Part shown: positions 43,664 to 52,272 of the stretch, piece after piece | Layout: the number at the start of each line of letters is the position of its first letter | How positions within the stretch are numbered: position 1 is the first letter of the stretch | Assembly: GCA_030267965.1 (NCBI GenBank) | Contig: BRYA01000162.1 | Coordinates: 21,832-85,831, forward strand | Direction of reading: 5' to 3' | DNA: 64,000 nucleotides | Origin: Triparma columacea | Taxonomy: Eukaryota; Sar; Bolidophyceae; Parmales; Triparmaceae | Program-made: the position numbers and the translations under genes | The notes under the pieces: generated by a model | Seen by the model: the letters and a program-made list of their open reading frames with translations, nothing else | Told to the model about the DNA's origin: nothing | Databases searched by the model: none

Positions 43664-44964
43664 TGTCATTTGGCGGGGTGGCTGGGACTGATGCAATTGC
43701 TGGTGTTGGTGCTGCTGGTGATTGTGGGAAGACGGGGATGGCGTGTGGTAAAGATTGGTGGCTGCCACTGCTGTAGCCCCCAGTGGTAGAAGTATCGGGT
43801 TGGAATGTTGATTGGAAGGCAGGATCAAGTTCTGTTGGTAGTGCGGCTGTACAGCGTGAACCTGGGACTGCTGCGTCTGGGGTCCGCGAAGAGAAGCCGC
43901 GGACCGAGACGCGCGATCAAATGGATGTTGCACTGGATGGTTCTGTGTAAAGGATAGGGATTGGTTTACGTGCTTTTGTGAAGGCGAGAAGCTGCGAGGT
44001 AGGTTTGTGAAGATTGTGTAAGTAGTTGTGGGTTAGATTTTGTCGCGTTACGCGCAATACATAAACAACACGCTGCTGCTTCAATATCACCTTCTAAGCA
44101 TACCAGGTCTCGCGTTATTTGTGGAGCCATAAATCATCTGAGAGAATTGCGTTTGACGGCCGCCACCATACAAGCGGTTCGAAGGGGTCAGCTCATCCTG
44201 TCGCCCAGAGCTGTAAAGGTTTATGTTGGTTGGTTTGGAGGTTAGAGGGAGGGGGGCAAGCAGGTGCAAGGCGGCGGTGACAAGGGACTGTAGAGGCGCA
44301 ATACTCACCTTGCCATAATAGGCCTGAACAGATTCTGTCCGTTCGTCCTTTGTTGAGGAATTCGGGGTAAGGCAACTACGAAGAAGTGTGGCAAGGGTGA
44401 GTTTGGTTGTCAGGGCTGTCGACAGGCGTCTACATAGGTGTAGTGTGCACAGTAGGTTGACGATCAATTCAACTCACCAGGCTCAAAAGGTGAAGACCTC
44501 TGCTGCTGCTGCTGCTGCTGCTGCTCCTGCTGCTTGGGTAGCATCCATCTTGAGATAGGCATCGCCGCAGACGACGACGACGATGACAGCATCGACACCT
44601 CTCTACCTCCCTTGCCCCCAACCACTCTAGCAGTGTTGTACCGACCCTCCCCCCCACCGACGGTGTTGCTGTTGCTCCCACTACCTCCTTCCCCCAAAAC
44701 CTGGGACAATGTTGGATAAACGACATCTGATACCTGAGACAAGGGGACCTGTGACAAACCTATTCCAGTAAATTCATCTTCATTCTCAGAACCACTCTCC
44801 TTTCTCCTCAAAATGTCCTCTTCCCCTCTCACCGCTCTCGGCTTGCCCCCTTGTTGTCTTTTTGACCCACTAAAAGACGCTCTAGACTTTGACCTCCCCC
44901 CTCCCTTTCCACTAGAGGACGATTTAGACGTCCTTCGTGCGCTTGCACGAGCATAGGCTGACAT
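42430..44964 (-). CDS. Glutamine-rich low-complexity protein with a coiled-coil core
   Basis: Five exons (44478-44964, 44309-44375, 44091-44210, 43295-43991, 42430-43062) join in phase to 667 residues. Exon 1 is basic and Ser/Gly-rich, with two SQV repeats (LSQVPLSQVSD) and a Gln run. Exon 4 holds a long polyglutamine tract with scattered His. From DFVRIEQRKISSGLADLAAK across the splice to TKQTSDLLNKLVSIATTANK and GKIVRILTEIQGAINNVNYL is a helical region. The tail is Asp/Asn-rich and ends in a basic KKRR. The layout suggests a nuclear or condensate-forming protein, family not recognised. Exons 2 and 3 are inferred from phase only; the donor at 44090 is GTGATA, weaker than usual. It shares an extremely short promoter with the small coiled-coil gene on its right. 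Confidence 0.65.
43529..43663. repeat. Trinucleotide (CAA/CAG) microsatellite encoding polyglutamine
   Basis: On the plus strand this reads as GTT and GCT triplets, and in the minus-strand gene as a Gln run with a few His. A shorter CTG run at about 44502-44524 encodes a second Gln stretch in exon 1 of the same gene. Such tracts are length-variable. Confidence 0.9.
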
Positions 44965-45001
44965 TTTGTGACAACAAAAAAGCTCCCACCAACCCAAAAA
45001 A

Positions 45002-45814
45002 ATGGAGAATCCTCTTTCCCCTAGTTTTGCGGCAGTTGTACCAGCTGGACACCCAAAGGAGCCCCCCCCCGAAGACCTTGACCAAGATATTCTCTGTCTG
45101 ATCGAGGCCGGATTGGTAAGAACCTAAAGGTGGAGAAATTAACTCTGCACTCCGACGAGGGTCGTGCAGAGGAGAAAAAGGCTTGTTTGGAGTCAAGTTT
45201 CAACAGAAGGGTACAGGTTGTGATAACAATAGACTAAAACCAACCGTGTCTTCTTTCATTTGACGATGACTATCCCCTCGTGCGCCCTTCTTACCCTGCT
45301 AACCCTCAACCACTAAATGTCAGGACGAGGTCAAGAGGGCTGCGTTGCTTCAAAAAGAGAACCAAGAACTGGACGCCGAGAAATCCAAGCTGAAGGAGGA
45401 GAACGAAGGGCTCCAGGGGGAGTTGAAAGGAGCGTTGAGCCACCACACGAAGTTGACCATTGAGTTGGAGGTGAGGATGGGGGTTTGTGTATGTTCTTCG
45501 CTGTGTCACTCGCTGTTTACAGTCACGCGTTTAGCTTAACCCATCTGCGTTCCGTCCACAACCCCCTTTTAACCCAGAGAGTCCGCTCCGAGCACACCAC
45601 CATGGTCATTTGGGCGTCGACTGAGGTCAAGCTGAGGAAGGAGTTGGGGGACGTCAAGCAAACCTTCGCACAAGTCAAGCGCGAGAACGAGAGGATCAGG
45701 GCAAGACTCTCCCTTCTAACGGAGGAGATAACAGGCCTCCAGGAAACCAAGAGGGTTCTGCTTTTGGAGAAGATGCAGGCAAGGAGGGAGGGAGCAGTTG
45801 CGGGGACGAATTAG
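45002..45814 (+). CDS. Small coiled-coil protein, unknown function
   Basis: Three exons (45002-45115, 45324-45470, 45578-45814) join in phase 0 to 165 residues. After a Pro-rich start (MENPLSPSFAAVVPAGHPKE) and LDQDILCLIEAGL, the rest is a continuous coiled coil: AALLQKENQELDAEKSKLKE, SHHTKLTIELERVRSEHTTM, ASTEVKLRKELGDVKQTFAQ and SLLTEEITGLQETKRVLLLE. All acceptors and donors are canonical. I do not recognise a family; short coiled-coil proteins of this kind occur in basal bodies, IFT adaptors and tethering complexes. Its start codon lies 37 bp from that of the divergent Gln-rich gene, so the two must share regulatory DNA. Confidence 0.75.
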
Positions 45815-45947
45815 TTCCGTGCAACCCAACATACATTACATGTAATAGAGGGCATACGAAAGTGCTGTCCAACGACTAAGAAAACAAAACGTAGGATTAT
45901 CGTTGTGCAAATATATCATTGTTTATCCCCCTCCCCCCTTCGATTAA

Positions 45948-48561
45948 TCAATCAACCTCCTCGACTTCTGGACCAATGTCCTCGTCAACTCCTTCTCCAC
46001 TCTCCGCACCCTGCCCAGCGCCACCAGCCTTCTCATAGCTTTTTTGGAGGATGGGGTTGGCAACCTCTTCCACTTCCTTTTGTTTGGCGTCGTAGCTTTC
46101 CTTATCGCCACTCTCAAGATTGTCCTCGAGCCACTTCAATGCCTCCTCCACAATGCCCCCCAATTTTTCCTTGTCATCAGCGTCGATATTGTCACCAAGA
46201 GAGTCAAGGCTATTCCTGAGGTTGTACAAGTAGCTCTCGAGAGCGTTGCGCGCCTCAACCTTCTCCTTCTCGATTTTATCCTCTTCAGCCATCTCCTCAG
46301 CCTCCGCCACCATCCTCTCAATCTCCTCCTCGCTGAGCCTTCCTTTCTCCGAGGTGATGGTGATAGTCTGAACTTTACCAGTTCCCTTGTCACTAGCCCC
46401 GACGGAAAGGATGCCGTTTGCGTCCACGTCGAAGGAAACCTCAATCTGAGGGACACCCCTTGGAGCGGGAGGGATCCCGCTGAGCTCGAATTGTCCGAGA
46501 AGCCTATTAGATTTCGTCATGGACCTCTCACCCTCGAATACTTGAATGGAGACTCCGGGTTGGTTGTCAGCAAAGGTAGAGAACGTCTGGGACTTCTTGA
46601 CGGGAATGGTGGTTCCCCTCTCTACTATTTTGGTCATGACACCCCCAGCAGTCTCAATCCCTAAAGACAGAGGGGCGACGTCCAAGAGGAGAACATCTTT
46701 CGTTGCGTCCGCAGCATCACCGGACAGGATGCCTCCCTGGACCGCAGCACCGTAAGCGACAGCCTCGTCGGGGTTGATGCCCTTGTTGAGTTCCTTTCCT
46801 CCAAAGTAGTCTGAGAGGAGCTTTTGCACCTTGGGAATGCGCGTGGACCCGCCAACGAGGACGACCTGGTCCACCTGGCTTTTGGACATACCGGCGTCTT
46901 TAAGAACCTGGGCGACGGGGTTGAGGGTCTTCTTGAAGAGGTCGTTGCATAGCTCCTCGAACTTGGCCCTAGAAATGGTGCAGGAGAAATCCTCACCGTT
47001 GGCAAGCGCCTCACAGTCAACCGTGGCGGTCGTTTGGGTACTTAGAGTTCTCTTAGCATTCTCACACTGCTTCCTGAGCCTTTGAATGGCCCTCTTATCG
47101 CCCTTGATGTCTATCCCGCTCTTCCTCTTGAATTGTGCAATGAAGTAATCCATCATACGCTGGTCAAAGTCCTCCCCTCCAAGATGGGTGTCTCCGCTGG
47201 TGGCGCGGACCTCAAAAACACCGTTGTCGATGGTAAGGAGGGTGACGTCGAAGGTTCCCCCGCCGAGGTCGAAAACGAGGATGTTCTCCTCCCTGTCCTG
47301 CTTGTCGAGTCCGTATGCAATGGCAGCGGCAGTAGGCTCGTTAATAACGCGCTCGACCTTGAGGCCGGCGATCTTGCCAGCATCCTTCGTGGCCTGGCGC
47401 TGTGCATCATTGAAGTAGGCCGGGACCGTGACAACCGCATGGTGCACCTTAGTGCCGAGGAATGACTCCGCAGTCTCCTTCATCTTCCTCAAAATCTGGG
47501 GGGGGGGTTGGTTGTTTTGTATTTGTATTTGTGTGAGTGTCGATCCTACGGTTGTAACACCCTTCAGGTAACGGCCCCAGAGGGCATCCTCTAGGTGTGG
47601 GAATGTAGAAGCAGCCAACCAGGAGCACGTCAGGACGAACCCGACAGCGCTGCAACCGGCGACTTGGGGTCTTTCTTGAGCTTTTAGTAACCGCCTTTAC
47701 CTCATGATGGGGCGGAATCCCGATGTGGGAAACCGCCTTCAGCGCGGATTGATGTTCAATTGGCGAATGCTATAACAAACGTGAAACTGTGAGGAGACAC
47801 GCGCGCATTGCCGAGCTCGTTGTGCGACAAAAAACAAAGCGAGAAAAAACAACGAAACTAGAGAAGAACCACAAATCAAACACTCACCATGCCGCTGACC
47901 TCCTCCGGACTCATTTCCTTCTTCTCCCCCTTTATCTCTACCTGAACATTAGGCTTCCCCTCCTTATCCTTCACCAACTCAAACGGGAAAAGAGCCTTGT
48001 CCTTCTGCACGCTTGGGTCGTCAAACTTCCTCCCAATTAAGCGCTTCACGTCAAACACGGTGTTGGTGGGATTGCTGGCGGCAGCATTTTTGGCAGAGTC
48101 TCCAATCAACCTCGTCCCCTCTGGCTTCATCCAAGAGACGTACGACGGCGTTATCCGGTGCCCCTGTTCGTTGGCACATATCTCCACCCTACCATTCCTC
48201 CACACCCCAACGCATGAGTATGTTGTGCCAAGGTCAATACCGATGCACGGCCCATTTATCGATGGTGACTTTTCACCCCCACTATCACCATCACCCCCCC
48301 TCAAACCAGCCAGACACGAAAGCCTTGTCGACCTCCTCGACCTATCGGGAAACCTATTTGGGAGGAAAGGGATAAAGAAGGTCAGTAATTGAAGTGACAC
48401 TTGGCACTTTCCCCGAAGACGTCGGATCCTCTCAAAGTCACACTTCTGCAAGCTTGTTGTGTTGAAAAATGTCATCATCTAAGAGATATTGAAATAACTC
48501 ACCATCCGACAGCAGCCGCAACACAGAAAAGAAGAGATAAGATGAAGAGCTCTGTCCTCAT
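45948..48561 (-). CDS. Signal-peptide-bearing Hsp70 with cytosolic EEVD tail (probable periplastidial chaperone)
   Basis: Three exons (48503-48561, 47888-48353, 45948-47495) join in phase to 690 residues. Exon 1 encodes a signal peptide, [19 protein letters not shown]. Across the splice comes [20 protein letters not shown], a basic Ser/Arg-rich transit-like stretch, then the Hsp70 ATPase domain ([60 protein letters not shown]) and the substrate-binding domain ([20 protein letters not shown]). The C-terminus is GPEVEEVD, the EEVD motif of cytosolic Hsp70s that docks TPR co-chaperones, not an ER KDEL signal. Many residues match cytosolic rather than ER types ([19 protein letters not shown]). 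A signal peptide on a cytosolic-type Hsp70 is the known profile of chaperones in the periplastidial compartment, the remnant cytosol of the red-algal endosymbiont. Confidence 0.9.
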
Positions 48562-48665
48562 AAGGACTTCGAGTTTGTGGTGGTGGAGGGGAGGGGTGGA
48601 ACAAGACCAAAGTCGAGTCTGAACTCAGGCTTTGGAAACACACTGGGCAATTAACTCATTTCATC

Positions 48666-50480
48666 ATGCCGAAGGGAAAGAAGGGAAAGAAGGGAAAGAA
48701 GGTGAGGAGGACGATTAATGGGGCCGAATGAGGGAGATTGCTTTCCCGTTCAGACGGTTTGGCCTTGAATGCCTTGGTCAACAGCCGAGGAGGAGTGGGG
48801 TTGTGTTGGGGTTTGGGGACCTGGTTGGGGCTCGGGGGGGGCTTAATTCCGGCGCGCCGTTGTAAACTGTGACCACTATATCCGTTGAGTGGTTGATCTC
48901 TCCACGTTGAACGTTTGGGACCAACTTTGTGAGGAAGGTGCCCTTAACAGATCGAACAGGGAACAAACTTTGGGGTAATTTTAGGACGTGGGGAGGGCAT
49001 CTGGGCCCAAAACCGCAACGTCCGTCAATTTCTCCTAACAGCCCCTCCCCCCCCCCCCCCCTGCGCCCCGCCTCCCGCTCAGACCGAGGATGAGGGAGAG
49101 GAGTTTCCCGAGGAGTACAGGAGGATGGACTTAGAGATGCTCAAGGAGGTCGTGCCCATGCTCGAGCAGCAGCTTGAGGCTAGTAAGACCCAGCGTAACT
49201 GGACCCAGCTTGAACGTGACACCGTACAAACGTTCTACGATGTCACTAGGAAGGAGGTGGAAGACTTGGAGATGGCCATCGCTGCCAAGGACAGGGCCAT
49301 GGAGCTCATGGAGGACAACCACAGGGTAGAGGTCCGGGTTTACGTCCAGAAGGTGAAACATCTCGAGTACGAGCACAAGAATAATCTCGGAGCCATCGGC
49401 AAGGAGTCCCAGGACTTCAAGGAGGACGAGATTGGCCTCCACAGTGACAGGGTCGGGTTGCAGAAAGGAGACAAGGAGAGCCTCAAGGACGACCTCAAGG
49501 AGAAGAACGTGGCGAACGCCCAGGAGATCGCCAACATGAAGGTGCAGCAGGAGAAAATCGTACAGCAGCAGAAAACCTCCTTCGAGCTGAACTTGACGGA
49601 GCTCGAGGACAAGTGCATCACCAAGCTTGGGAACCTCGAAGACGACCTCGAGCTTCGGCGCAAGGTCGACATCCACGAGATCGAGGAGCGCAAGAATCTT
49701 CACATCAATGACCTCATGAGGAACCACGAGAGGGCCTTCAGGCAGATGAAGAGCTACTACAATGACATCACCAACGACAACCTTCAGCTCATCAAAGATT
49801 TAAAGAGCGAGGTGGTGGAGAAGAAAAAGAAGGCGGTCGGAGTTCAGAAGACGATGTTCGACATTGGGCAGGAGAACAAGAGGCTCAGTGAACCTTTGAA
49901 TGCTGCCGTGTCGGAGGTGGCGGACCTAAGGGCGCAGCTCAAGGACCAGGAGAAGGATAGGCTGAGTCTCCGGAACGCCAAGGCACGGCTAGTTGTGATG
50001 AAGAGCCAGTACGAGCAGCTCACACTCGACCACGCGGACCTTCAGGACAAGTACGAGGAAGTCGAGAAGAAGAGGAACGACCTTTACGATACCTTCACGT
50101 CGACCGTCAAGGAGGTCCAGGCCAAGAGCGACTTTAAGAATTTGGTCCTCGAGCAGAAGCTCCAAGACCTCAGCCAAAACATCGAAAAGGCAGACTTGCA
50201 GCTCCAGGAGGTCGTTCACGCATCCGGCATCGATCCCTCGGAGGTTGGAGGCATCACCTCCTCACTCTCGGACATGCTCCAGAGCAAGAACCAGCATATT
50301 CAAGACCTACAATATGCCGTGGTTCGCATGACAAAAGCCTACAACGACGGACTGAGGACGTACAGGGAGAAATTGAAGGAATGCGGAATACCGGGGGAAG
50401 AATTCGACATGATGGGATTCGCCATGGCGCCTACAAACACGAGTTCGGTCCCCGCAGGGCTCATTGTCAGCAATATGTAA
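48666..50480 (+). CDS. GAS8: Dynein regulatory complex subunit 4 (GAS8/DRC4/Trypanin)
   Basis: Two exons (48666-48701 and 49083-50480) join in phase 0 to 477 residues, the same size as animal and algal DRC4. Exon 1 is 36 nt and encodes MPKGKKGKKGKK, the family's lysine-rich start. The rest is coiled coil with diagnostic stretches: WTQLERDTVQTFYDVTRKEV, VYVQKVKHLEYEHKNNL, LELRRKVDIHEIEERKN, AFRQMKSYYNDITNDNLQLI, SDFKNLVLEQKLQDLSQNIE and KNQHIQDLQYAVVRMTKAYN. DRC4 is part of the nexin-dynein regulatory complex between axonemal doublets and controls dynein activity in motile cilia. With IFT56 in the same window, it implies a motile flagellated stage. It is divergent from the Hsp70 gene, with start codons 104 bp apart. 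Confidence 0.95.
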
Positions 50481-50674
50481 ACCTGAGGCCTTGATGGGTG
50501 TGTACAAGTAAGGAATTGGCATTGATATTGGAAAGGGCGGCCTTTTGTACTGTAACGTCAACCTGGGCTTTTGTTCGGGTTGAAATGAAACTCTCTTCGT
50601 GTCCCCCTTGTTGCATCTCTTGCTTGACGTTCTTAGATTTTCGCCCCCCCCCCCCCCTCCCGCGCGCGCTCCCC

Positions 50675-51985
50675 TCACTTCTTCTTCTCGAACGACTCCT
50701 TCATTGCCAGCTGGCGAGCGTGCATCCCTGGGAAATCGAACATGAGAACCCCGTCTCCGAGAGCCTCGAAGTCCTGCTCTTTCGCTAAGCCTTCCTGAGG
50801 GTAGAAGCGATCGTGATCACAGTCGCCACCGAAGAATGTGGGAATATCTTTGACGCCCTCCGCCAGGACCTGCGAGGAGCAAAGCGTTTATAGAGGCAGT
50901 TAGGTTGGTGAAGATTTTGTATCCTTCCCTCCGATCCATCCATCCTTACTTCTGCAAGCGTAGCGTACATCGCCGTCTTCTCCTGCATCAAATGGAGTTT
51001 GGAGCCCAGCGTGCCAGGCATTAAAGGCACCAAAAGGTTCACAACCGTAGTCATGATTGACCCCATTGGAGCAGAGTGCAGCATCTTCAATCTGGAGGTG
51101 GGAGGCCGGGGGGTTAGCTCGAAAGACAATCATATCCTCCACATTGACCTCTTACCGGTCGGGGTACCCCTTGACAACCCCCTTAAGTGTCGATACAAGA
51201 AAGCTCGGGGAGGGAGGCGGGGGGCTGGAGCTGTCGGAGACCACGACGAAATCCGTGATCCCCTCTGGCATAACGGAGATTGCAAAATCCGACAGCAGAA
51301 TGTATAAAGCGACCTCTGCGGCGACGTCGGGTATCATCCACGGCTTGCGGTTGCACCGGAGCCAAATTACAGGTCGGCCCTCGATATCGTAACCATGAAC
51401 GTAGACGGAGTTGGTGTTGAGAGTGTTGGCCAGCTTGACAGCCTTGTCGTAATCTACATCACTGCAACCATCCTCCCGTGCCTGCCCTATGCTCTTCTTC
51501 GACAGCTCCAAGAGCTCGAAGACTTCGATAGCGCCAGATTCTTCCCTCCACTTGAGCAAAGCCTCGAGCTTCTGAATCGTGTACTCAAGGGGCCTGCGGA
51601 TGCTCGTATCCTTCGAGTAAGGCTTCGAGGCTACACTCAGAATGTATGCATCGGTAAGGTAGTTCAGCTGCTCCGGGTAGGACGTCGCGAGCTCTGCTTT
51701 CACAATAATGAGTTCCTCAGTGCTGTAACGACGAGCAGAGCAAGTCACAGAAAGGGTTGCGAAAGTAGGTTGAGACGCAGATATTAGGGCGTATGGTAAA
51801 TTGCGATGCAAAAACAAACACTAACCCTAACCCAAAAAGCATCGTCTTTTTGAAGCTCCTTTTCTTGTTGATTCTCACCTCACCGCAAACCCCCCCATTT
51901 GAACATCTCCATCGAAGGACTCTGAGCCTTTCAAATCTGCAATATCCGTCTCAGACACATCAAACTTATCAGGATGAGCACTCAT
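50675..51985 (-). CDS. CRAL-TRIO (Sec14-like) lipid-transfer protein
   Basis: Four exons (51879-51985, 51156-51722, 50950-51091, 50675-50869) join in phase to 336 residues. After a short acidic N-terminus a helical CRAL-TRIO-N region carries SYPEQLNYLTDAYILSVASK and LEALLKWREESGAIEVF. The lipid-binding lobe follows: VYVHGYDIEGRPVIWLRCNR, EVALYILLSDFAISVMPEGI, the lobe interior ITDFVVVSDSS, then LKMLHSAPMGSIMTTVVNLL and LMPGTLGSKLHLMQEK. The last exon has IPTFFGGDCDHD, matching the usual (L/I)P-x-x-(F/Y/L)GG motif near the end of Sec14-like domains. These proteins move phosphatidylinositol or other hydrophobic ligands between membranes. No GOLD or other extra domain is visible. Intron 1 holds a CCCTAA tract. 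It is convergent with DRC4. Confidence 0.9.
51821..51833. repeat. Short telomere-type (CCCTAA) tract in intron
   Basis: About two CCCTAA units lie within the first intron of the CRAL-TRIO gene. They match the strand composition of other interstitial tracts in this window. Confidence 0.7.
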
Positions 51986-52272
51986 CTGCAGGCTGTTGGA
52001 AGGGATGAGGATGTGTGAGGTAAAAAAATGATGAATCAAGCCTTGATCGTTTTTCGGGTTCATGGGTATGGATTTAGAGCATTCGCGAACATTTAAGCCA
52101 CCCTAAACGGGTCATCCAGACTTCAGGAGCATAAGAGTGCACATGAGATGAATTTTTAGTCATGATCGATCCTTACCTTATTGCACACAAGCAAACCAAC
52201 GAATAAAAGGGTTAAAGTTGTTCTCTGAATTCCGAATCGCTGAAGACAAACAACCAGATTCTCTTTTCTGCC

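Noticed and set aside
43508..43789. Plus-strand poly-Leu open frame
   Set aside because: It is the complement of the polyglutamine tract of the minus-strand gene.
45948..48561. Annotation of the Hsp70 as ER BiP
   Set aside because: It has a signal peptide, but the C-terminus is EEVD rather than an ER retention signal and many residues match cytosolic members.
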